Assembly (NCBI GenBank): GCA_907163375.1
Contig: CAJQUW010016881.1
Span: 62,001-126,000, forward strand
Origin: Prostheceraeus crozeri
Taxonomy: Eukaryota; Platyhelminthes; Polycladida; Euryleptidae
DNA: 64,000 nt
Direction: 5' to 3'
A model generated the notes under the pieces. The model did no database searches. It was not told the origin of the DNA and saw nothing but the letters and a program-made list of their open reading frames with translations. Positions 46,691-59,400 of this stretch are shown here, piece by piece (position 1 is the stretch's first letter; the number at the start of each line of letters is the position of its first letter). Made by a program: the position numbers and the translations under genes.

Positions 46691-47406
46691 TACGAAATGT
46701 GCGCTCCTGCCCCACCGAATTGTACTCTCCTGCCCCACTTGTACTCTCCTGCCCCACGGACGAATATGAAATGTACGCCCCTGCCCCACAACTGTACGCT
46801 CCTGCCCCCATGTGCACTCCTGCCCCACTGACTCTCCTGCCCCACGTATGAGCTTTTGCGGAATATGATTGTGCATTGATAAGTACTGTTGTGAAAGAAG
46901 TTCTATGGCTGTCAGCACCTCCAAATGCCTGGTCTGACGATTGCTGTAGGCCCTGGTCCCTTCAATTTTCGTATTTAGAGTTAGCTTTTGCGGAATATGA
47001 TCGTGCTGTGATATGTACTGATATGAATGAAGATGTATGACAGTCAGAGCACCTCCAAATGCCTGGTCCGTCCATTGCTGTAGGCCCTCAATTTTCGTAT
47101 TTAGAGTTAGCTTTTGCGGAATATGATTGTGCATTGATATGTACTGATGTGAAAGAAGTGCTATATGGCTGTCAGAGAACCTCCAAATGCCTGGTCCGAC
47201 GATTGCTGTAGGCCCTCAATTTTCGTATTTAGAGTTAGCTTTTGCGGAATATGATTGTGCTGTGATATGTACTGATATGAATGAAGATGTATGACAGTCA
47301 GAGCACCTCCAAATGCATGGTCCGACGATTGCTGTAGGCCCTGGTCCCTTCATGTACAAGTGGGGCAGGAGAGTACAATTCTCGGTGGGGCAGGAGAGCA
47401 CATTTC

Positions 47407-47446
<40 letters not shown>

Positions 47447-50400
47447 GATCAGATTTATGAAATTCTCTATGATAATAATTCATTAAGCTTGCCAAAAATC
47501 ATTATAATTATGAAGCCCTAAATATTTACCAGGTCTGAATTCACTCTTCACGGTACTTCCCGTGGTCGGTGTAATCGCCGCCTCCACAGAATTGCTATTG
47601 ACTTTTTGAATTGCGTCCTCAGTGGGTTTTGGCTTCGGTTTTGGAGGAAGAACCATGTCCATGCGATTATCCAAATATTTCTTCTTTTCTGCTTGAGATC
47701 TGTAGAAACGAAGGCATTTAAATCAATACTGAAGTCTATGTTCGTTGAATTTGAAATAATCACGTTAATATTGCGAGAGATGAAATGACAAAGGGGAGAT
47801 ACCACATGATGGCGCTCTACTGAACTTTTAGCATCATGCAATGGCCAACAATGACGAAGAACTTGTCAGAGATTTAATTTGAAGACTGCCAACGCCTCTA
47901 ATATGAACTTTCAACAACTCTATTATTGATTGACAATCTCTAAATGTGTCATCGGTGAATCATATCTAGCCGTGTTTTTTGTCCACTAGCTGCCGTGTCT
48001 TTCAGTCAACGTCTTTTTTGCTTACCTCAGTAAAAGAGTCATTTTTCTACGAACAACGACGAGGTAATTAGGAGTTTGAACACAAATTGTGTTCTGGCTC
48101 ATCAGAATTCAGCATAGATATTACATAGAATTTATAGATATTACATACAAGATTTAGTGTAGCGGCCGTTCCAAATTGTCACCTGTCATTCACAAGGCAC
48201 AAATGCGAAACAGACAAATTGCATGCACGTGATTTCAACTTATTAAGTGTGTCCGAACAATGACAACCTGTGCAATATGAGGTATTCAAGCCTCTCCCAG
48301 ATTTCACTATTGCACACGGTGTACGTGCAAGTGCGATCATTGTTCGCATTTTATTTCGATGACATTTCTTTCTTTGTGAACCAGAACTAATGCGCTTTAC
48401 TACAAAAGAAGTCTTCGTTGTTACTCATTTCTATAATGTGGAGAGGAACCATTAAATAATTTCGGAGTTTTTCCAAAAATTACATAACAACAAAAGCTAC
48501 CCTTCTTTCCATGTTGTACTAATGTGTTTTAATATGTATTTGAATACATATGAAAAGCCGGAAAGAAGAACAAAATATGAAAAATCCCACTAACAAACTG
48601 AAACTATAGACTGAAAAGCAATAGCATATTTCAATAAAAGAAAGGAAAGACCAACAATAATCTGTGGAACAGTGGTGAAAACCTGGGTAAAGTCAGGGCT
48701 CTTAATGAAGACACGGTCGCAGTTGAAGCAAGGAAGTGAGGTCCACTCCGTTTCGTCCGATCGTCCGTTCCAACGTGAGTAATAGTACAGTTCAGCTAAT
48801 GCAGGCATGCCTACATAGACAGTATGCCTCCAAATATTTCTGGTAGATTATGATAAACATTAATGAAATGATGTCTCTTAATCACAGACTGAAGGATATG
48901 ATATCTCAAATAGTTAAAAGGGATTCATGTCAAGTAAACATGCAGGTGATTGGACTAATGTACATAGCGGCAATCTTCGAAGCATGCATCAGGATTATGG
49001 CCTACATGTAATTTGTATGTTCGTTACTTCTCCTTTACATGCATGAAACTATTATGGCTATTTTCACTATTTATTCATGACGTTTATTCTTTCATAATAA
49101 TTATAAAATAGAAATGATAATGCAACTTCAATCATTGTGGAAAGTATTTAGTTCAGCCTTAATATGCCATGACTTCAGTCTAGAAAAAATCCAAGTACCT
49201 CTGTGTAGATTTACTGCCTTTAATTTCATCGAAATTTTACCAGATCCTCTCTCAACCAACAAGTGAGTAAACCCATCTCATGATTCATTCAAAAAAAGAA
49301 TCAATATATTTAATACACCGGAAAATCACTCAAGCCGCCGAATCCAAAACCATCCATGAAATACCACCATCATATAGGGTGCGGCAAAAAAATCTCCTGA
49401 GTATTCCATAGATATGAGCGAAAACGAAGGCACATGTATGAACGCTCCGTATTTCCAAAAGAAATTCATGTTATGCCATTATGATATTTTGTGTGCAGAA
49501 CGCGTCTCAACACTACTGATGTGATTTCACCTCCCTTCTCTGATTGGCGTTCAGCCGACAAAGTACACAATTCCTTCATTTGTTTCGAGTTAAGAGGTCC
49601 CACTACTCGCGCGATACTGCCGCTAAGAAAGACTGAGCGGTGCGATGGTCACGCGGCCCTCCTGAGTCACCTCCTCTCTCTGATTGGCCTTCGATAAAAC
49701 ACACAAAAGCAATCAACTGCATTCTTTGAATTGAACGGCCATGGCGTGGAGGGCATCGTGCTCTTGTCGAAGTGCATGTCAAGAATAGTGAATCCGTGAT
49801 AACGACAAAGCGTGCCTTCAGTAGACGTTTTGATCTCGGTCGTCAGGCTCCCGTTCCAGATGGAAAGACAATTTGCCTTTAGGTTTCGAACTTCAGACTC
49901 ACAAGCTCGGCTTTAAAAAGACGAAGTCTCAGAAGACCAAAGACCTCAACGGGCGTGGAGTGTTGCACTTTTGAGAGCTTCGGTACAACACTCTCCCACG
50001 CGTTCTGCCCGAAAACATGCGGATGCCCTGGATTTGTCTGATCGAAGTGTCCGCAGAATTTTGCATCAGGAACTAAACATGCATCCCCACAAAATGATGG
50101 TCGTGGAGGAGTTCATTGAGACAGATTATGATACCCGAACAACATTCTGTGGAGATATTGTCAAAGAGGTTCCCTCTACAGCCATTCTTGTAGCGACGTA
50201 ACTCATTTCCATCTATCGGGGATGGTCAAACAGAACATTCGATACTGGTCTGACACCAATCCTCAGGAACTTCATCAGCGACCCCTCCACAGTCCGAAAG
50301 TTACTGTTTGGTGTGCTGTAGGAAATTTCGGATTGTGGGGTCCTTATTTTTTTTTTTTTTTTTTTTGAAGAGGACGGTGTTCCGGTGATGGTAACGTCCA

Positions 50401-53400
50401 CATGTTACTGTGAAATACTCAAGAAATTTTCCGTCCCAATCACAAATTTACTTGACAATCATGATCGTAAGACCTATGGTCCCAGCAAGATGGTGCCACA
50501 TCGAACACCTCACGCTGATCACTCGCTATTCTCCAAAGTTTGTTCCTGAGTCGCCTTATATATTTGCGAGGTGATATTGTATTGGCCTCTCTGAACTGAG
50601 GTGACATCACATCCCTCTTAATCTCGGAAAAATAATTTTAATATGATATTACGAAAACTAAATTATTATACTAATGTTGTTATTATTTACATAATGCTTA
50701 ATATGAGTAATCGTCAGTACTGTATCTACGCCACACATCACACAAATTATGAAATTAAACAGTTAACTAACAAATTCACTTAGGTTAATGAATTTCAGCT
50801 ATACAGGGATATTTGCGTGGATAGGAAAGCTGTTGTTGAAGACTGCGCTGCGGTGTGCAAATCGTCAGTTATAACAATACTCAATTCGATGGCTCAATAT
50901 GACAAAGCTAAATGATAAAGGATAACAAAATAAATGTTTATTCGACTTTCATAAACAATCACTTTTGTTATCACTTACCCATCATTCATCATTGGAATTC
51001 TTTTAAGAGAGTAGGTTAAATTATTGAATTGAATGGGAAATATGAAATATGAAAGTATCCTTTGTAAAATGCGAAATTTCTTTAATTTCGTTTCATGAGG
51101 CATCACTAATCCAAAATTTTAAGCTTTATTATCTCATTTACAGTCAAAGAATGAATTGAAACTACAAACATATCCTTGATTTGTCACTATAGGTGATTTC
51201 GACACGACTGTGCAGGTAAGAGTGCATACGTCATCCAGACAATCAAATCTAGAAATTAATGAACCAAACACCGCTTGTTTTACTTCGTAAACAATAAGTT
51301 ATGCATGCAATGTGATGATTTTTTGATCGTGATCAGGAATATAAGCATCCGTAACTTCTGGTAAATCGCTGATTAAACAATTTATCAGACTTTCCTATAT
51401 TTGTCTCACTAGATACTACTTAACAGAATATTTGCCTCTGGTTTACTTTTAATTGACTATTTAAGATTTGGTAAAATATTTGTGGCGATTTAAATAAATT
51501 GTGAATACATAAATAAATATCCATCATTAGATAAAAGTAGTAAATGAGATAATGAAAAGCAATTGAATAGTGTAAAAGAAACATAATGTTGACGCAGTTG
51601 ACCATGCGGCGAGAGAGGTCAGCCATTTTTCCAAAGTGTTCAAGGCAAATCAAAGTATCTGGACTCTCTCGATAAACGCTTATTGGTCTATGACATTACG
51701 TTGTGAGCGAAACAAGCATGCTCAATCTTATCACTTTATATCGACCGTTAGAAGACGCTGTACGCCGAAGGCCTTGTTTTTTACTCATAGCTTAATGTGA
51801 TAGACCAATAAACGTTTATCGGGTGAGTCGTGATACTTTTTTCTGCCTTGAACGCTTTGGAAAAAATGACATGATAGTTTACTTTTTGGCAAGCATTGTT
51901 GGAATGCAGGAGTCAGTTGAAATCTTGAATTATGAGGAATGTTTTGCATGTTGAATGGTTTAGTGTTGATGTGGCCGCTTCATGTTGAAATGTGTAATAA
52001 CTGGCATAAAGGATTTTATGTAGTGGATGAATATAAATGATAATGTTGCATTAATCATTCAAGAAGAATGTCATCCAGATAAATTGGACTGTTCATTTAT
52101 GAACGTGCAGATTTTATAACGAGTGCATTGATTACCAAAATGGGGGTCAGACTTTATCAGAACGGTCTTGAGTCAATTTACAATATTTAATCAAATAATC
52201 TAAGATAGATACGTCAGTAGAAGTCCCAATGAACTGACATAATAGGAGGCCTGTCCACTGTGCATCGATACTTTCTGCTTACAGCGGTTCTCGGGCCGGT
52301 GCACTTAAATGTTTTACATGTAATGCAATGCGGACAAATTGATTTTTTGACATATTAAACAATTAATTCTATCATACATATATCTTAGTCACAGAAAATA
52401 GCACACAATATAACTAATACAACAAAGGAAACATTTTTCAAATCTGTGCTAATTGCTATTCCAAACTTTTATATCATGAAAATGAGACCATGACAACCAC
52501 AACTGTATCATTAACAACCGATGCTTTCCCCAATGCTTTCAGGCGTTGCATTGTATTTCTTTTTTGTAGTTAACACGATGGATCTCTTCATAAGTTCTGC
52601 CTTTTTTATAGAATTCCACTATAACCAATCATAGAGGTTAAGTAAGATGAGAGCCACTTGTAAGTGTTGACAAAATGTAATCAAAAAAGATTCCCATGTG
52701 ATTGTTTCTAATTCTTTAGCAGTATTAGAATTTTTCATGTAATTTACATATAATTCCAGAATATACCTACACTTGTAATTAACAATGAACATAATGTCGC
52801 AGGACGATCTAATATTTTTCGGCCATACAATAGACAGCATGACTTATAAAATTCCATTGTACCAGTACTATATGCGACCTACGCACAGCTTTAATTGACA
52901 ATCCACATGAAAAGTGAAAGTAAAGAATCTATAGAATATTCTCCTCACAATGTTGAAATGTATTGAATCACGTCTAACTCACCTAGCTTCTTCACCTTCC
53001 AACAATTTCCTGTATGCAGCTATTTCAATTTCAAGACTCAGTTTGGCGTTCAGCAGATTCTCTACTTCCTTGAGAACATCCGCCAGTTCAGCTCGTGCAT
53101 CAGCGAGCTCATTTTCAAGGTCATTTTGCTGAATGTCATGATCTCGTTTCAAATCCTCCAATTCTTGTTGAAGATCTTTGATTTGATTCTCCAGTCCGGT
53201 ATTCTACAAGACAGACAACAATAAAATGCTCTTGATTTAACGATGGTCATTTGTATAAAGCCCTTTATATCAAAACAAGCATCTCAAGTTCAAAGAAATT
53301 TGATGGCACATCGACGGGGAGGCTCCGTGACATGTACAGCGGTCGAGCCCCAACAGTGTCATTGGAAGTCGGCAGGAGGGGGATCCAGGCTGGAAACATC

Positions 53401-56400
53401 ACAACGCTCCAAAAGTGTAGGTCACCGTCCAAGCCCTCAGTGAATGAGAAATAGCAGTAAAACTTCATTTTTTCACTGACAACGAATCGGTAGAAAACTA
53501 GATTTCTATGCATGCAGCTTGTAGAGATTCCTGCGTCAACGTGGAAGGATTGCATCATTGATTACCATAGAAGTAGATAATATACATTTTTTATTTCTAT
53601 TTGGATATAAGTAAGTTCAATTTAGTTTGCAGAAATTTCTCTGGTAAGAAAGTAAGTTTGATTTAGTATAAGTAAGATCAATTTAGTTTTTCTTTAGATA
53701 TCTTTGATAATAATTCCTAGTGCTCCCTTAGAGTTTCAAGAAGGCAAAAGATCAAAAGATCACATAAACAACTTTTTTATTTGCAATGTTAAATAACTAA
53801 TCAAAAATGTTCTCACCACGAAGACACTTAGGAAGATATTTCAATGTATGTGTTTGAAAGTGTGGGCACTTGGAAGTTGTTATGACATGGAGGCAAGAAA
53901 GAACTTCACGCTCAATGATTCTCATCCGACGATTGTGAAGTCCTTCATTTGTTGATCTGTCATGAAGCTCACGTTGAATCACGGGATCCGACAGCCGTCT
54001 TTTCACTGCTGCTTTAAGGCATGATCCTGCCATTTCACAAGCGTTCAGAAATGAAGCATACTTTGGCAACTTTCGAATAACTGCAGAGTCGCCCAAATGA
54101 TTATCTTCTCCATGGCATTGAGCATTGTCGAAATGATTGCATAATGCTCATCAGTGACTTCAATCAACTCAGCGACTTCCGACAAGAAATCAGCAAACCG
54201 TGCTTTTCTCATACCTCCACGAGTTTGAAGATGGTGAACCAGGCCCAATTCGGGGCTGATAGCTAAACAAAGAGTTAGATTTTGACCTCTTTGACTTTCC
54301 ACCAAACGCACAGCACGTTCACCAGACAGAGACCTCCCTTTCGTTCTTGATGTCCATACGTTGAAGCCAAATTCATCAACGTAGATTTTCTTGACTGAAA
54401 GTCCGTCACCGAAGCACCACTCTGCATACTCTCGCCTTCCTTCCTTTCTTTCTGGAGTATTCCATTGAATAGGAACAGACCTGACATCTTTTAGTGTATA
54501 AAATAAACCATCAAGACGAGCACTTAGCGTTTGATGTGAAATTGTTGGCTTTTGAGGTAGTCGCTGTCTCAATAATGCAATCATTTCATTCAGTGTTGCT
54601 GTTGGCTTCTGTTCAATGAACTATTGTACAACCGCCATCATTTCGTCGTCAACTTTGACATTTCTAGAGCCGCCTTTTTGTTTGGCCTCGATCCGACCAG
54701 TTTTCTTATAGTTCACAATCACATTCCTCGCTGATTGGGGCTTTATACCAAGATAATTGGCTAAATTTAACCAATCCTTGTTGTCATTAAATGCATTGAC
54801 AAGGCACTCCCGATCAGTAAAGCTTATCGTGTTATATTTCCCTCTCAACATTCTTGAACGACACTTCGAGTAAATATGATTTAAACTATGGTAATCAGAA
54901 TTTCAATAACGCTAACACAATTCTAGCATAACAGCGAAATTCAAAATTTTAATAAATTCAAATCGTCATCGATTCACAATTGACACACTGGGAATAGTAA
55001 TCAAAGATATATAAAGAAAAAATAAATTGATCTTACTTACACTAAATCAAACTTACTTTCTTACCAGAGATATTTCTGCAAACTAAATTGAACTTACTTA
55101 TATCCAAATAGAAATGGAAAAGGTATATAGTACACTAGAATGGAAGTTTGATATCTTGCCTATATACAATGATGGCACATGGAAAAATCTATGGTTTGTA
55201 GATCAGATTCGATCTAAAACATTATATCATAGTCAAGCTATTTGCCAAGTTAGTTGTGGAAGTTGTTGACAGCAAATCACAGGATCTTCATGAAAAGAAT
55301 TTTAGTGAGATGGCGGAATTGTATTATGTGAAATAGCCTACTTTTACATGGATTAATATAGTGTGTCTATTTGTGGCAGTCATTCACAACCATTATGCAA
55401 TTTTTCAACACTGGAATACGAATTAAAATTTGGTTCCCAGAGTCATATTGAAAGTGGTCGCTGTACTGGTTGGAAGAACATCTCAAGAATTCACAGATAA
55501 AATTTCTAATTATTGGATAATTTCTCGGTCAAGCGGTTAAGAGACCTAGTGCTTTTCTGGAATAAACACACTGAAAGCTTCTTTACCTACAATCATTTCT
55601 CAGATAAATGAAATTTCGTTGGATCCTTTCAATTAATCACTAAATGACTTATGTGAAATAGTTTGATGATATTTTGGCAGTTGATATTCGAAAGCATGCG
55701 AAAATTTTGAAAATTGTTCAAATGTAAAGAGCAGGGGAACCATTTAAAGTAAAATGAATACTCTGAGATTTCTTGGCCTCTGATTTCAAGCTGGAGTAAT
55801 GCATGTTCTGTAAATCGACATTACAAGTAGCATATGTGTCTGATTATACTCTTGATAGATTATAGGAGCGATATTTCTAAATAATGAACGTACAGAACGT
55901 TTAAAAGGATTTCCCTCTTTGTCATCCTGTCGCCGCAGTATTTTGTAAATTTATTATTGCTTTTGTGTACATGACAAGGGTCAACAATCCACATCACAAA
56001 TTGGCTTGATAAATATAAATGCCAATCAGAAAACTTGGAAACCAGCTCGTACAATTTGCATTTTGCCCCAACTAAGTTCCCCCGGCGTGTGTCATAATTT
56101 TCATGCAATTTCCATTCTAGGAATTTCTATGGTATTGATAATTTCTATGTTGATTACTACATATTACAGGTGGCAAAACACAGGCAATCCATATTTCTAT
56201 GAGCGAATGATTGTTCAGAGTACGTTGTATGCACGCTCAATTTCTATAAAGGAACATTTTTTCGAGCATCCTTTTTTCATATTGTATTCACATGGTATTT
56301 ACGATGTCTCACACATTCAATGACTCCTTGAAGACGAAGTAAAAGTACTCTTAGTCTAGCGCGCTGGGTTATCCTCCTAACAAATGCCCATCCATATTGT

Positions 56401-59400
56401 GAGGAATATGGGAGAAGTCTGAAGCATCGCTTAGAGCAGTGGTGCAGAGCAGATTAATACAGAAGATCTTGAAAAAACGATAAATAAGATGATTTTGACA
56501 TTAAAGACATCCCGAGCGCGAACATATTGATGACAAGAGGCGACGATAGTTTACCTTCATGTAAACACTGCTCATTGCATTTCTAGGTGATAAAAAATAA
56601 AGTAAACAAAAAACATTGCTTACATTCGATAGCACATTATGCATGGAGCCTTTTCCCATGTGGCCGAGTTGTTATTTATCCCACTCTCATTCTTTTTGTA
56701 CTAAGTGTTTAGCAAGAATGCAGAGTGTGTCTATTTGAAAGTCTTAGCTTTTACCCGACCAAGGTTTGAACCAAGGTCTCCCGGACGCAGAGCGAGCACT
56801 CTACCACAAGGCCACAGCGCCGGTTATAATAGATCACCTGATAGATTGTCTTACCTTGTTTTCCAGTTCTGGAATGCGATGTCTCAAGTTTGCCAGTTGA
56901 TTTTTGATGCGAGTATTGTCCTCTTTGATATGATTGAGTTCGAGGGTTCCTCGGGAAGAGGTGCTTCGAATTTGAGACATCTTAGAGGTGTACATGGATT
57001 CCATTTCGCTCTGCATTGTTTCAAGTTTGTTGTCATACTCGCTTTGAATATCATGGATAGCCTGCGCCAGTTCAGTCTTCCAATAATTACGATTCTCCGC
57101 CGTGGTATCTCTGTATGCCAAACTTGCAAGTTCTTTCAGCTCCTGTAAACGTACAGTCGTCAAATGCAGTGCAGCGCATCAATGCCAAGACAGAGGGCAT
57201 TTCAAATATATAAGAAGAGAAAGAAATTCAAGGCATTGCTTGAATTCAAAGCGGCTTTGATATAAATGATCACTTAAGCATCATACACATAGCCCTATGT
57301 AATGAAGTTGTGCATGAAGATAGATGAAATAATTATAATACAATAAGCCATTTTTCCTACTGCCATAAAAATAATATATAACTTACAGAGCGTGCCTTTA
57401 GTTTCTTAAGAAAATATTAGTCAATGAAAAAAATTGTAATTAAGATCATCATTTGCAATCAATTAATTCAATCTTTTTTGCATTACACAGTATTTGATAT
57501 TTATTATAAAAAGTTGACAATAATTGAATGCACGGACTCTATATCTGCACAATTCTTGTGAATTACATATTTTGAAAGCATTTAAAAAAATTGTGTATTC
57601 GCATTAGCAAATTCACTCACCGACTCGTGGATCTGTTTTTGGAACTCCAATTCCTCCTGGGCTGTTTGAAGCTCATTTTTAGCTTCGATATGTCCCAAAG
57701 TTTCATGATCCAATTCCTGGAATGAAGAGCAGTTGATAACAGGAAAGTAGAAACACAATTCATGTAACAGTGACTTACCCCTCGAAGACGAGCGACTTCA
57801 TTGCGGAGTCTTTCGATTTCTTTTCTGTCTCTAGCCCTTTCCTCATCAAATCGTGAAACTCTTTTCTGCAGTATATTGATCTCTCCCTCGTATTCTGAGT
57901 TCATGTGAGTCAGTTTATCAATCGTCACTTGGTCAGCGTCTTGTTGCTGCTTTGACTCATTCAAACTGCAAGAGGGACAATCAATGATCTCATTTGTGGC
58001 AAATTTCCATTTAACCTCATCATATATACTATAACAATATCCAGTGTTGGGCATCGTTAAAAAGAAAGTTAGTTCCGTTAACTAAAAATTGTACGTAGTT
58101 CCGTTAACAATAATCCGTTAATTTGGGAGTTAAGTAACGGAAGTTAAAGTTAAACGGTAAATTCGTTAAATTTTGTTATCTTTAAAATCGTAGTTGACAT
58201 TGTGTCTTCACAGATAAATTTCCGGCTATTCTTAGTTTCTTTATTTTTCTTCGGCTAGGGACCCGTATACCTCTTGTGAAAACTCATAAGCCTATATCTT
58301 TGCTATCCATGCAGCTTTTCTCGAAAAAGACTTAAATCATCTCACAGCGGTCATCAGGCCAATGTTTCTTACAAAATGTAAAGTCGTTTTTTCTGATGAA
58401 ATATTCCATCAATCTTTTTCATTCCAGTAGTTAGGTAAAGAATAAAACACCTGCACATAAGGCTGCACACAAGGCTGACATATTCTTCCTGCACTAAGGA
58501 AATTTGTTGGGCATTTCGGAGCATGCCCGTAGACGAAATGAGACAGCATTGTGGAACAGAATCGATTCTTGTGACCTTGTATGACTGTACTCCTGACACT
58601 GTCTGCCTCATTGTGTGAAGAGAATAGCTTCACGATAAAGCCGATGCGAATTCTGTATTACGCCGCGCGTTGTTGTCAGTGCGCACGATGAACGACGGTG
58701 AAGCAAGTTAACTCAGCCTTCAAAAGTCTGATTGTATCACAGAATTAAATATTTTGTTTATCTGCTTCGGTTTGCTAGAAGTGTGATTAATGCGAAATTG
58801 CCGGCACATAGAGGAACCTATTAGGTGGGCAAAAAGGAATTCCTTATACCTTACAGAGATAGGAAAAAAGTCGTGCGTCGCTTGCGGATTAATGTGAGTT
58901 CCATCAAAGTGCTTCGATTGCCAAAATTCCTTCTGATTCGAAGAATTCAGATCATTGCCCACAAGTTTTCTCCATAATGTTGGCCCTTCCGATCATTATT
59001 AAAGAAAGTAGCCGACGTACGAAAATTAGTTCACTTGATGTTTTCACATCCTCTCCTCAGCATTGCTCACTGTATAGTGCATACATTGAATCGAAGCCAC
59101 ACATCGATGTGCGTTCTGGTGTGTGCGAAGTGATATCACAGCACGCACGCATCTCTCATTGGCTCTGGTGTCCTCTGTTGACAGCTTATTGTTTGCCATT
59201 TCCAATAGCAAGCGATGCACGAATTACCCATTCGAGGAGCAAGTTGTCTAATTCCATAGAAATAAATATATTTTGTCTAATTCTATGCCATTTCGATATT
59301 AAGGTTACATTTAACTCTTCCTTTCTAGGAAACCGGAGCGCGCAGATGAATCTAATTCTGTGGTATGCATAGTTGTCTTGACATCATGAGCTGAGGGCTC

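Larger units (their letters stand above)
42509..47529 (-). other. IF intron rich in repeats
   Basis: 5-kb intron with the 39-bp minisatellite, a perfect 54-bp palindrome, a LINE scrap and a foldback element with (TA)n ends, each listed separately. Confidence 0.6.
47700..52982 (-). other. IF intron with transposon relics
   Basis: 5.3-kb intron holding a mariner-like relic (about 49378-50620) and a foldback MITE (51622-51868). The rest shows no recognisable feature. Confidence 0.6.
53204..56854 (-). other. IF intron with IS630-like transposon and SINE
   Basis: 3.65-kb intron. Outside the two listed elements no feature is supported. Confidence 0.6.

Noticed and set aside
46606-47521. Frames rich in IYIYIY repeats
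   Set aside because: Translations of (TA)n runs and neighbouring tandem repeats.
56752-56822. A functional tRNA gene
   Set aside because: A and B boxes are present but the acceptor stem does not pair, so it is better read as a SINE head. The same applies to 38585-38657.
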